In this document: positions 55,482 to 64,000 of the stretch, in pieces
How positions within the stretch are numbered: the first letter of the stretch is position 1
Layout of the letters: every line of letters starts with the position of its first letter
From: AWTP1-13 sp963770295
Lineage (GTDB): Bacteria; Pseudomonadota; Alphaproteobacteria; Rhizobiales; Hyphomicrobiaceae
Direction of reading: 5' to 3'
Assembly (NCBI GenBank): GCA_963770295.1
Contig: CAVYPA010000012.1
Location: 76,200 to 140,199, forward strand
Length of the DNA: 64,000 bases
The notes under the pieces: model-generated
What the model saw: only the letters and a program-made list of their open reading frames with translations
The model's database searches: none
Told to the model about the DNA's origin: nothing
Translations under genes and position numbers: made by a program

Positions 55482-56350
55482 ATGATGTATTGCACTCAAT
55501 GGGGCGGCCGCGTCATTCTCATAGTTGCGTCGCCGTCGCTGATGGCGCCGCTGTTGCCACTCTATCGGCAGAACGAAAACGCTTTGGATGTCAGCGGCTA
55601 TCCGATTGGGCGTGATTTCATAAGTGTCCGGTCAGGCCCGCAAGTGGCATTCCGCGGCAAAGTCGAAACGGTGTTCGACATTCGCCTTTATCATGAGGCG
55701 ATTGCCGCTCTCTTCGGTGGGTTTCTGCCCTATCACAACTGGAGCTACCCGCCATATACCTTGTTCGCGTTCTGGCCACTGGCGCAACTGCTTGTTGAAG
55801 CCGCCGCATCGTTTTCCGGATGCGAGCGCCTGGCGACGTACGGGGCTGAGGCTCTCGAGCCCTTCGACAACGCGCGGGCCGTATTGGACGGCGAGCTGAA
55901 CCATTTCTCACAGGCGGTATGTAGAACCTCGTCGGCAGCCGCGGGGCCAACTTGCCACTTCGTTGCGTCTCGCGCTAAAAAACTCGTTCTGACGGCCAAT
56001 TGCATTCGGGAGGCGCGCCGAACCATCGCCAGCAATGTCAGCGCGGCCAGACGGCGCAGTCTGTTTCTTCCGGGACGCGCCGGGGCAGGTGTGTGCCGAC
56101 GCCCTATTCGTCGGTACCGCGTGTCTCCTCTGTCTGCGGCGGCGAGGGCGGCCGGCTACGCTACTCCTTACGTGCTCCGGTGCAGCCAACTGTGTGCACC
56201 AGCGCAAAGCAGGGACCTACCCATCGGTCGGTCATTTGCTCGCGCCGTTCGGGTCTTATCGCATTGGCTGGACGGGGCATTGCTGGCATGGCTCGCGCTA
56301 CGATGTTGCAGCTCCGGCGCGTTTGCAGGAGTTCGTGTTGCGAATGTAGC
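55482..56350 (+). pseudogene. Decayed GT87 (DUF2029) mannosyltransferase-like gene
   Basis: One frame reads VETVFDIRLYHEAIAALFGGFLPYHNWSYPPYTLFAFWPLAQL. This is the YHNWSYPP signature of GT87/DUF2029 membrane glycosyltransferases. Before and after it the sequence wanders through other frames, with hydrophobic scraps such as ADALFVGTACLLCL near 56090. Several lesions are needed to restore it, so this is real decay, unlike its single-lesion neighbours. Confidence 0.6.
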
Positions 56351-56421
56351 CTATGGCCGGTCAGGGTTGAGGTTCGACGAGCCGACGGCCTCGCGTCGCG
56401 GTCGACAACAATCAGGCTCCA

Positions 56422-57471
56422 ATGCCTAGCCCCTCGCCGAGCAACCCACCAAATGGGAGAGTAGGGTACGCGTTTGTGGTCGCTGGAAAGCAGCTCGCGC
56501 GGGTTCCATGGGCACTTTATGGCTTTGTCGCATTTTCCGCTGGGCTGGCGATGTACTTCGTTGGCGTGCTGATGGTGTTTCCCCGCTACCTTCTTGGGCT
56601 AGACCGGTATCTGCTGCCGGTCAGTGAATGGCTTGTCTGGTACAGTGGATTGCCGCTTGTGCTGGGGATGGCAGTGGTCCTTGCCGACCTGCTTCTGCTG
56701 CTTGCGCTGAAGCGCCCGACCGAGGAGGTCCTGTCGCAACCGATCGGGGAACGACATCTCACGGTAGCGCTCACCGCCTACAACGATGAGCTCAGCATCG
56801 GCGATGCCGTGCGGGACTTCCGTGAACACCCGCTTGTCGCCCAGGTCATCGTGGTCAGCAACAACAGCAGCGATGCCACGATGGCAGTGGCGGCGGAGGC
56901 TGGCGCCACGACATTCGACGAATTGCGGCCCGGTTACGGTTGGTGCGTCTACCGCTGCCTTTCAGAAGCGCTCGCGATCGGTGCGTCGGACCTGATTGTG
57001 CTCTGCGAAGGAGACGGCACATTCCGCGCGAAGGATATCGAAAAGCTGCTGGCCTATGCGCCACACGCCGACATAGTGAACGGCACTCGCACTGTGGAGC
57101 GGCTGCGCCAGCCGCGCACGCAACTCACCACTTTCATGTATTATGGGAATTTCTTCGTCGGCAAGCTTCTCGAGTCAAAGCACGTAGGGAAGTGTACGAT
57201 CACGGATGTTGGCACCACCTACAAGCTCTGTCGCCGGGCGGCGCTCGAGCAACTCATGCCGAAGCTAAATCCTGCCATAAACTTGGAGTTCAACGCCCAT
57301 CTGCTAGATTTGGCGCTTGAAAACGAGTTCGTCCTGGTCGAATGCCCGATCACCTTCCATCCCCGCGTTGGCGTGAGCAAGGGCGGCAATTTCAGCGACG
57401 GTCGCGCACTGAAGGTGGGGCTGCGAATGATGGCCGGCATCGTGTTCGGATGGCCGAGGCGATCCGCGTGA
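56422..57471 (+). CDS. Family 2 glycosyltransferase with N-terminal membrane helices
   Basis: A 349-residue protein. The first 100 residues hold two to three transmembrane helices (WALYGFVAFSAGLAMYFVGVLMV, LVLGMAVVLADLLLLLAL). The GT-A catalytic domain follows: LTVALTAYNDELSIGDAV, VIVVSNNSSDAT, ELRPGYGWC, and the nucleotide-metal region VLCEGDGTFRAKDI (D-G-D in place of DxD). It resembles dolichyl- or polyprenyl-phosphate sugar transferases, which usually have C-terminal rather than N-terminal helices, and so would feed lipid-linked sugars to the GT-C enzymes beside it. Its end overlaps the methyltransferase start by 22 bases. Confidence 0.88.
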   Translation: MPSPSPSNPPNGRVGYAFVVAGKQLARVPWALYGFVAFSAGLAMYFVGVLMVFPRYLLGLDRYLLPVSEWLVWYSGLPLVLGMAVVLADLLLLLALKRPTEEVLSQPIGERHLTVALTAYNDELSIGDAVRDFREHPLVAQVIVVSNNSSDATMAVAAEAGATTFDELRPGYGWCVYRCLSEALAIGASDLIVLCEGDGTFRAKDIEKLLAYAPHADIVNGTRTVERLRQPRTQLTTFMYYGNFFVGKLLESKHVGKCTITDVGTTYKLCRRAALEQLMPKLNPAINLEFNAHLLDLALENEFVLVECPITFHPRVGVSKGGNFSDGRALKVGLRMMAGIVFGWPRRSA

Positions 57472-58107
57472 CATCCGGCTACCACGCCTCGCGCCTCACC
57501 GCAGACCCGCGGCGCAATGTGCTTTGGCGCACCTTGTGGCAGTACCATTTCCGCTGGTTCGTGGACCCGCAGGACTGCGTGCTGGACCTCGGCAGCGGCT
57601 ACGGCGCGTTTATCAACGAGGTCGTCGCGCGCAGGCGCATCGCCGTGGATACCTGGGCAGACTTCCCGCGCTTTCTCGCCCCTGGCATCGAAGCCGTGGT
57701 TGGCAGCGTCACCGAGCTCGGCTTCCTGGAAGACGGCAGCCGTGGATTTCGCCTTCGCCAGCAACTTATTCGAGCATCTGCGGCAGGAGGATCTCGCTAC
57801 CGTACTCGCAGCGTTGCGGCGGAAACTGGCACCCGCCGGTACGCTCACGATACTGCAGCCGAACTACCGCTTCGCCTACCGAGAGTACTTCGACGACTAC
57901 ACCCATATCGCTGTATATTCCCACGTCAGTCTTTGCGACTTCCTGATCGCGAACGGCTACGACATTCTCGATGCGAAGCCGCGCTTCCTGCCGTTGACGA
58001 TCAAGTCCCGGCTACCAGTCTCCCCGCTGCTGATCCGCGCCTACCTGGCGTCGCCAATCAAACCAGGCGGAAAGCAGATGTTGATCCGTGCACGGCCGCG
58101 GCGCTGA
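57450..58107 (+). pseudogene. Class I SAM-dependent methyltransferase, split by a one-base insertion
   Basis: Frame one starts MAEAIRVTSGYHASRLTADP and has the SAM-binding VLDLGSGYGAFINEV. It runs to FLEDGS, where AGCCGTG carries one C too many (57740-57741). Frame two continues VDFAFASNLFEHLRQEDLAT and AGTLTILQPNYRFAYREYFD, and ends KQMLIRARPRR. The rebuilt 218-residue enzyme looks intact otherwise. It could methylate a glycan or lipid intermediate of this island. Confidence 0.88.
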
Positions 58108-58147
58108 AACCGGCAGGTCGGCAGAGAGCGACCGAGCCTCCATAGCC

Positions 58148-59674
58148 ATGCTTTGGCTGGCGCGCGCCGCGCTGGCGGCGTTCCTGGCCGTTCTTGCCTT
58201 CCGCGCTGGCCGCGTTACGCTGGTCGCCATCGAGGCAATCGGCTTTCCGATCGACCTGGACTATGGCGAGGGGATCGTCCTCCAGCAGGTCCTCCTGATC
58301 CTCACCGACCGAACCTACGGCGACATCAACAGTTACCCCTTTATCGTATTCCACTATCCACCCGTCTATCACCTGGTCGTCCGTGGTCTGACGGCGCTTG
58401 GGATGGATTTAGTTGTTGCCGGTCGCACTGTTTCGGTCGTCGCAACGGTGGCCAGTGCCGGGATTGTCGGCCTGCTCGTCCATGCAGGACTGAGCTCGAG
58501 CCTGACCAAAAGAGCGCGGCTGTTTGGAGCTGCGGCTGGCGGGCTGGCCATCTTTGCATTCCTGCCGGTTGCGCTCTGGATGCCCTTGGCGCGGGTGGAC
58601 ATGCTGGCGATCGGTTTCAGCTTGGCCGGGTTGCTTTGCGCGGCACGAGCGCCGGCCTCGCGCGTTAGCCTCCATGCCGGGGTGCTATTCTTCGTGCTCG
58701 CAGTATATACGAAGCAGACATCGGCAGCCGCACCGGTAGCCGCGGTCATTATGCTCCTGATCACGAACCGCGCTGATGGCTTCAGGATGATCGCCGTGGG
58801 GCTCGCACTTGCATTCGCGGTACTCGGCTTGGCCATGCTTCTGACGGAAGGCAGGTTCTTAAGCCATCTCATCACTTACAACCTCAACCGCTACAGTCTG
58901 AGTACCCTAAGGCAATTATTCGCACCCCTGGTCATCCATTCCACGTTCCTTTCGCTGGCGGGCGCAGCGTTGGGGCATGGCTGGCACCATCTGCACCTCA
59001 CGTTGGCCGGCGCGGGAATCACGGCGTATGTTGAATTGCTGCGGAGAGAACTGCCAGCCCGAATTTTCCTGATACTCGTCATTCATTTTATCCTCTCCGG
59101 CGCAATGCTGCTGCTGGTCGGCAAGTCTGGGGCGGGCCCGAACTATTTCATCGCGTGGCTTTGCACTGGCGCGGCGCTGCTCGGCCTTTTGTTTGGCCGG
59201 GTCGCGGGTGCCGTATCGGGGTGCGCGGATCCGGCTGGGTGGCTCACGCCGCTGACGGCGCCAGCTTTCGCGGCATTGGGCATAGCGCAACTTCTGATTC
59301 TTCCGGATCCCATTCATCCGAGACTTGCCGAGGGAGCGGGGTCGCGCCTCGTCGCTGAAGACCTCATTCGGGAGGTCCGGGCTGCCGACCACCCCGTCAT
59401 TTCGGACGACATGGTGCTCTTGTTTCGGGCAGGGAAGGAGGTTCCCTGGGAGCCCGCCATTTTCGCCGAACTCGCGAGCATGGGGCGCTGGGACGAAAGA
59501 CTGATCGTTGACCGCATCCGGTCTGGATCCATCGCCTTTGTGGTCACCGTCGGAAAGCGCGGTGAATTTTTATTTGACAGCCGCTACAATTCGGCGGTGG
59601 CGGATGCGATCGACCAGACATTTCCCCGAAAAATCCAAAGAGGTTGGCTGACGCTCCATCTGCCACCTGGCTAG
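58148..59674 (+). CDS. Polytopic GT-C-type glycosyltransferase (ArnT/PMT-like)
   Basis: A 508-residue membrane protein with about ten to twelve helices. The first periplasmic loop has DLDYGEGIVLQQVLLI (the acidic D-x-D-x-x-E signature region) and YPPVYHLVVRGL. A soluble C-terminal part of about 130 residues follows the last helix (RLAEGAGSRLVAEDLIREVR, then SRYNSAVADAIDQTF). This is the layout of ArnT-like lipid-linked sugar transferases. ATG 58148 begins the first helix; GTG 58088 is an alternative. It is the last gene before the IS1380 element. Confidence 0.8.
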   Translation: MLWLARAALAAFLAVLAFRAGRVTLVAIEAIGFPIDLDYGEGIVLQQVLLILTDRTYGDINSYPFIVFHYPPVYHLVVRGLTALGMDLVVAGRTVSVVATVASAGIVGLLVHAGLSSSLTKRARLFGAAAGGLAIFAFLPVALWMPLARVDMLAIGFSLAGLLCAARAPASRVSLHAGVLFFVLAVYTKQTSAAAPVAAVIMLLITNRADGFRMIAVGLALAFAVLGLAMLLTEGRFLSHLITYNLNRYSLSTLRQLFAPLVIHSTFLSLAGAALGHGWHHLHLTLAGAGITAYVELLRRELPARIFLILVIHFILSGAMLLLVGKSGAGPNYFIAWLCTGAALLGLLFGRVAGAVSGCADPAGWLTPLTAPAFAALGIAQLLILPDPIHPRLAEGAGSRLVAEDLIREVRAADHPVISDDMVLLFRAGKEVPWEPAIFAELASMGRWDERLIVDRIRSGSIAFVVTVGKRGEFLFDSRYNSAVADAIDQTFPRKIQRGWLTLHLPPG

Positions 59675-59798
59675 CGTGCGGCAGGGCGAGCTGAATGCGC
59701 CTTCGTCCTTCATCCATAGCCGATGCTGACGGTCCATTGCTCCCTGCCGCTTATCGTAGGAGGACAGGGTAGGGCTGAGGCGGGCTTTGACCATCTAG

Positions 59799-59813
59799 CC
59801 CATTTTATTCGCC
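59799..59813. repeat. Left inverted repeat of the IS1380-family element
   Basis: CCCATTTTATTCGCC, exact complement of the right end. It is preceded by one copy of the CTAG target duplication. Confidence 0.92.
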
Positions 59814-59944
59814 GTAATCACTTGTAGTTAAGACGGTCAGCGGCGGTCGCGCTGCATCGGCCGGATTGACGGCTGGCCGGGCGGGACGCTTTGGGACACG
59901 TTGAGGGTGATTGTTGCGGGCTTTCGCGGCATAGGCCGCGTCGT

Positions 59945-61282
59945 TCATGGGCCTTGCGCGGTGAGGCGGTGGGCAACGAGGGCCAGCACATTGGCGTGCG
60001 GCAGGTGGCTCGGGAACGCGAGCTTGATGGAACGCTTCAGCTCCACCACGCGGCAGGCGATCTTCACGAATGTCGCGCGGATCGTGGCGAAGGTCGCGCC
60101 GCGCCAGCGCGACTTCTTCGGTGCTGCAAGTCGCAGTGCATGCAGCAGCCAGTACGCGCCCATGTGCAGGAACAGGCGGAACTGATTGGCTTGCCAGCGC
60201 GAGCACGCGGTCTTATCCGAGCGCGTGGTACATTTCATGTCCTTAATCAGGTTCTCGACGGCGCCACGCTGGCAGTAGAGCCACTCGTAGAGATGCTTCC
60301 CCCGACCCGTTAGGTTCGTGACGACGAAGCGCGCATCCGTGCCGAACTCGGTCGCCTCGACGCGTGCGATCACCTTCTCCTCTCTCGCCCAGGACTCCGC
60401 CGCATATTGGAACTGATGGAAGCGGCGCACCTTTCCAAGGCTCGGCTTCCAGCGCCATTGGCACTGCTCGCGCCAGGGCTCGGCGAGTGCGTCGAGCGTC
60501 TTGTTCCGGGCGAGGCCTAGGATATAGTCGCAGCGCTTCTCACGCAGCAAATTCAGCACTTCCGGAGCGCAGTAGTGGCCGTCGCCGCGCACCAGAATGT
60601 CAACCTGGGGCCAGTGACGGCGGATGCGGTGGATGACATGCCGGAGCACGCGCGCGATCTCCTCCCCCGAAGGCCGTTTGCCTGGTCGGAGCAACGACAG
60701 GATTGGCTTGCCTGAGCTTGCCTCGAAAATATGGATCGGCTGGAAACAATGTCCACCCGCGTGCGTATTGAACAGCGCCAGCTCCTGTTGGCCGTGCACC
60801 AAGTCGTCGGTGTCATCGATATCGAGCACGATCGACGTTGGCACACGCGCGTAGCTGCGGCAGAAGAGGTCGATGAAGCCGGAGCCGATCCGGTACAGCG
60901 TGCCGGCGTCGGCGAGGTTCTCGAGCCGTGAGATCGTCGGCTGGCTCGGAATGTCGTGACCGCTCTCCGGCGCACGTTCACAGGCGATCAGCAGCGCGGG
61001 ATCGTGGCGCAGCGCATCGAGATCGTCGCCATCCTCGTAACCAGCGGCGATTGCCATCATGCGCGCCGTCACCATCGCGCGATAGGAGTGGACAACGAGC
61101 AGCGGGTTGCGCGTGTCTGGCAACGGGTCCGCTATCAGGGCGGCGAGACCGAGGCGCCGAGCCGCTTCGCGTAGCACCACCAGGCCGCCATTCGAGGTGA
61201 GGTTACCGGCGTCTTGCGCGGCTGTGAGCGACTTCGACCCGATGGATGACAGACCCGGGAGAAACGGCGTAGCTTCGGCCAT
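59945..61282 (-). CDS. IS1380-family transposase
   Basis: A 445-residue DDE transposase. The three acidic blocks are visible: LDIDDTDDLVHGQQELALFN, VRGDGHYCAPEVLNLLREK and CQRGAVENLIKDMKCT, supplying D, D and E. The C-terminal RLFLHMGAYWLLHALRLA helix is typical of the family. The Met at 61282 is preferred; the frame is open upstream to 61378. It fills most of the element. Confidence 0.93.
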   Translation of the reverse strand: MAEATPFLPGLSSIGSKSLTAAQDAGNLTSNGGLVVLREAARRLGLAALIADPLPDTRNPLLVVHSYRAMVTARMMAIAAGYEDGDDLDALRHDPALLIACERAPESGHDIPSQPTISRLENLADAGTLYRIGSGFIDLFCRSYARVPTSIVLDIDDTDDLVHGQQELALFNTHAGGHCFQPIHIFEASSGKPILSLLRPGKRPSGEEIARVLRHVIHRIRRHWPQVDILVRGDGHYCAPEVLNLLREKRCDYILGLARNKTLDALAEPWREQCQWRWKPSLGKVRRFHQFQYAAESWAREEKVIARVEATEFGTDARFVVTNLTGRGKHLYEWLYCQRGAVENLIKDMKCTTRSDKTACSRWQANQFRLFLHMGAYWLLHALRLAAPKKSRWRGATFATIRATFVKIACRVVELKRSIKLAFPSHLPHANVLALVAHRLTAQGP

Positions 61283-61388
61283 GGCGGCGGCGAATCCGGT
61301 GTGTGACGCGCACGCTCTGCTTCGACACCAGAATGTTACGCCGATCCAACAGCTTCGTCGCCGTCCTCCGAGTCGCATGCCAAGCTAT

Positions 61389-61403
61389 GGCGAATAAAAT
61401 GGG
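61389..61403. repeat. Right inverted repeat of the IS1380-family element
   Basis: GGCGAATAAAATGGG, exact complement of the left end. It is followed by the second copy of CTAG. Confidence 0.92.
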
Positions 61404-61496
61404 CTAGGTTCAGATCTCCTGACATAGCCCCCTTCTTCGCCTGAAATCACTGGGCTTTCCGCACGCCCTGGGGGTGCGGAGGTGCGCACCAATACC

Positions 61497-63985
61497 TGTC
61501 CGGTTTTTCCGGCCGCCGAGACGGAAGTTTTTGATGCAACTGGAAGATTTCGCCATGGCTTGCGCACCCAAACATGTCCGCTCTAGCTCCGCGTATGAGC
61601 ACCCAACATGCCTTGGCGCTGCCCTCTCCGACACCGTCCAATACCGTGGTGATCAATGCGCGCTGCAGCTTGCGGATCGAAGCGGATCAGCGCGTGATCG
61701 TCGTCGCCGGACTACCGGTGCATCACTATCGCGCCGAGGACGCCGTCGCCGAGGCCTATGCGATGGTGTTCTTGGTGGAGTCGGGCTTCGCCCAGCAGAC
61801 GGACGTGGCGCGGGCGTTTGGCCGGTTGGTGCGCACTGTTCGGCGCTTCCAAAAGCGTTATGCACACGGCGGGATGGCCGCACTTAGTCGAGAGGAAGGG
61901 TGGCGTCGCGGCCGACGGCGTATCTCCGGGAAGCGTCTGCGCACTATCGAGACCCTGAAGAGCAAGGGGATGAGTAACCGGCGATCGCGCACCAGCTGGG
62001 CGTCGGAGAGAACGCAATTCGCAAACTGGTCGGACCTTCAAAGCCCGCAGAGAGCGCACAGCTTGCGTTGCCCGCGATCCCGAGCGCCGCAGAGGAGCTT
62101 GCGGCGGCCGGGGTGCCATCTGCCACGCGCCACAGCGAAGATGGAGATCGCGCCGCTCGATCGGCGGAGGAGAAGGGAGGGGACGGTCATCCAGCCACCG
62201 CACCTGAGGCTGCGAACGACGATGAACCGGTGCCGATGAGCCTCGACGGAGACGCTGAAGATCGGACGCTTGATCGGCAGCTGGCCTATCTTGGGTTGCT
62301 CGATGACGCCGCACCGCTATTTCGCGAGGGGTCATCGGTACCCGGTGTCGGCGTGCTGTTGGCTCTGCCGTGTTTGGTCGAGAGTGGGCTGTTTCGGATT
62401 TGCCGCAAGCTCTACGGTGAGATCGGCCCGGCATTCTATGGCCTGCGTACGACGTTGCTGACGCTCCTGCTCATGGCGCTGCTGCGCATGAAGCGGCCCG
62501 AGCATCTCAAGGAGAAAGACCCGGCGGCATTCGGCAGGCTCCTCGGGCTCGACCGTGCGCCTGAGGTGAAGACGCTGCGACGTCGGCTCACCCGCCTCGC
62601 CGCGCAGCGTTGCGCCGAACAGCTGGGCGCGGAGCTGGCACGTGTGCGTGTCGATCAGCGCGGACACCTCATGGGGTTCTTGTACGTTGACGGTCACGTG
62701 CGCGCCTATCATGGCCAACATCCCATCTCAACAAATGCTTGTGTGGCGCGGCGTCATCTGGCCATGCCGGCCAGCACCGACTACTGGGTCAACGACAGCT
62801 CGGGCGACCCGTTGCTGGTGATTACTGGGGAGGTCGATGCTGCGTTGACGAAAGCCATGCCCCGTCTGCTTCGCGAAGTACGCGATGTAGTCGGCGAGCG
62901 ACGGGTCACCATTGTCTTCGACCGCGGCGGCTGGAGCCCACAATTGTTCGCGGCGATGTTCAAGGATGGCTTCGATGTTCTGACCTACCGCAAGGGTTGG
63001 TGTCGTCGCATCAATGAGCGCCGGTTCATTCGTCGTCGCGCCAAGCTCGACGGGCGTTGGGTGGACTATCTTCTGCACGATGAGCCCGTGCGCTTCCTTA
63101 AGGGTAGGCTGCGCCTGCGGCAAGTCACGCGCTTGTGCGACGGCGGCCATCAGACCAACGTGATCACGAGCCGATGGGATCTACGCGACATCGAGGTCGC
63201 CTACCGCATGTTCGAGCGCTGGCGACAGGAGAACTTCTTCAAGTACATGCGAGAAGAGTTCCTGCTTGACGCGCTCGTCGATTACCAGATCGAGCCGGAA
63301 GACCCGACCCGCAGCATCCCCAATCCGGAGCGCCGCGCGTTAGATAAGGAGATCCGAGCAGCCCGCGCCGATCTGGCCAAGCTCGAACGCGAGTTCGGTG
63401 CCGCCGCCGCGAACAATACCGAACAGCGCCGACCGACCATGCGGGGCTTCAAAATCGCCCACAGCAGGCTCGGCAAGCAGCTGCGCAAAGCCCGCGCGCG
63501 CGTGAGCCAACTCTTCGAGAAGCGCCGCAACCTTCCAAAGCGCGTCGAAGTCCGAGAACTCAACGAGCGGACCGTGGTCAAGCTTGCCACGGAACGCAAG
63601 CATCTGACCGACATCCTCAAGATGGTTGCATATCAGGCCGAGAGCGATCTCGTTGCGCTACTGCGGCCTCACTACGCGCGCGTCGATCAAGAGGGGCGAA
63701 CCCTGCTGCATGAGCTGTTCGCCACCGAAGGCGACATGCGCGTCACCGATAGCGAGCTCAAAATCACCTTGGCTCCACTCAGCTCGCCGCATCGAACGCA
63801 GGCCGCCCAAGCACTCTGCGAGATCCTCGACAAAACGGCGACAATCTTCCCCGGTTCTCGCCTGCGCATCCGCTTCGCAATGCGCCCACCGCGGCGTATC
63901 GGGCTTGCCTTTCCCAGCTCTCCCGTCGAACGCGGCGAATCCGCCGTCGCCGCCCCGGCTCCCTGATCGGCGCCGAAACCGGACA
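61497..63985 (+). mobile_element. Insertion sequence of unassigned (ISNCY-like) family
   Basis: A 2489-base element whose ends share TGTCCGGTTT (61497-61506 and the complement at 63976-63985), with looser similarity inward. No flanking target duplication was found at these boundaries, so either none was made or the true ends lie slightly elsewhere. It holds one long transposase gene that is broken by one missing base. It starts only 90 bases from the end of the IS1380 element. Confidence 0.7.
61595..63966 (+). pseudogene. Large HTH-DDE transposase of the 2.5-kb element, split by a one-base deletion
   Basis: Frame one starts MSTQHALALPSPTPSNTVVI and holds a homeodomain-like HTH (QTDVARAFGRLVRTVRRFQKRY). 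It reaches LKSKGMSNR, where one base is missing at 61979-61981. Frame two then reads AIAHQLGVGENAIRKLVGPS, a second HTH, and continues to residue about 790. The catalytic candidates are FLYVDGHVRAYHG, VFDRGGWSPQLFAAM and EEFLLDALVDYQIEPED. Near the end is a coiled coil (IRAARADLAKLEREFGAA, RKARARVSQLFEKR). The shift is -1 but lacks a slippery A6 or similar run, so a mutation or sequencing error is likelier than programmed frameshifting. Confidence 0.8.
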
Positions 63986-64000
63986 CTCTTGCGCTACGCT

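Larger units (their letters stand above)
59799..61403 (-). mobile_element. IS1380-family insertion sequence with CTAG target duplication
   Basis: A 1605-base element bounded by perfect 15-base inverted repeats CCCATTTTATTCGCC (59799-59813 and the complement at 61389-61403). CTAG lies on both outer sides (59795-59798 and 61404-61407), matching the four-base duplication usual for this family. Because CTAG is itself palindromic it also lengthens the apparent inverted repeat. The single transposase gene appears intact, so the copy may be active. Confidence 0.92.

Noticed and set aside
61960..62000. Programmed -1 frameshift in the large transposase gene
   Set aside because: No slippery heptamer or downstream stimulatory hairpin was visible at the junction; a missing base explains the shift more simply.
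1..64000. CRISPR arrays, tRNA, rRNA and prophage or defence modules
   Set aside because: No regularly spaced repeats, cloverleaf-like sequences, rRNA motifs or capsid/Cas/restriction proteins were recognised anywhere in the window.

Overview
The window is a GC-rich bacterial chromosome segment with the gene repertoire of an alphaproteobacterium, most likely Hyphomicrobiales (Bradyrhizobium/Rhodoplanes-like). The basis is a napEDABC-type periplasmic nitrate reductase operon, DUF1236, YidB and WXXGXW secreted proteins, a DUF892 protein, and several LivK-type ABC importers beside catabolic enzymes. This is inference from gene content, since no rRNA or tRNA gene was seen.

Layout. 1-0.6 kb: wreck of a protein-L-isoaspartate methyltransferase/erythromycin esterase fusion gene. 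1.7-5.8 kb: minus-strand operon for a periplasmic molybdenum hydroxylase (triheme cytochrome c, 2Fe-2S subunit, molybdopterin subunit). 6-15.8 kb: a secreted hydrolase, an MFS symporter, envelope and stress proteins (DUF1236, DUF892, WXXGXW), and a diheme cytochrome c beside an ECF sigma factor. 16.5-22.2 kb: first LIV-type importer, in which LivM, LivG and LivF are one polypeptide, followed by a rhodanese. 22.3-25.4 kb: acetyltransferase, polysaccharide deacetylase and an unknown gene. 25.6-29.9 kb: nap operon with napA broken by one missing base. 30-33 kb: an orphan plus-strand terminator, a perfect FNR/Anr-type box, then GYD, CDP-alcohol phosphotransferase, PPOX and YidB genes. 34.5-42.5 kb: a long minus-strand catabolic operon (LLM monooxygenase, hydrolase, complete second LIV importer, HSL-type hydrolase). 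42.6-47.3 kb: site-2 protease, a membrane-anchored helical sensor-like protein, a small HTH protein, DUF2946 and a His-rich beta-barrel. 48.4-53.1 kb: a second catabolic group (LVIVD-repeat protein, class II aldolase, SDR, GST, LLM oxidoreductase). 53.6-59.7 kb: a glycan-assembly island of membrane glycosyltransferases, a GT2 enzyme and a methyltransferase. 59.8-64 kb: two insertion sequences, an IS1380-family element with a CTAG target duplication and an unassigned 2.5-kb element.

The two LIV clusters and the LVIVD/aldolase group look like separate uptake-plus-catabolism modules for small organic acids, amides or esters. The nap genes and the FNR-type box point to life at low oxygen.

A striking overall feature is that at least nine otherwise intact genes are each broken by a single one-base indel, several in short homopolymers. 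Many of these 'broken' genes may be intact in the real organism. The esterase at the left edge and the GT87 gene near 55.5 kb carry multiple lesions and look genuinely decayed. I did not find a convincing new defence, CRISPR or secondary-metabolite system. The most novel-looking items are the LivM-LivG-LivF triple fusion, the orphan terminator and FNR box around 30 kb, and the glycan island beside the insertion sequences.
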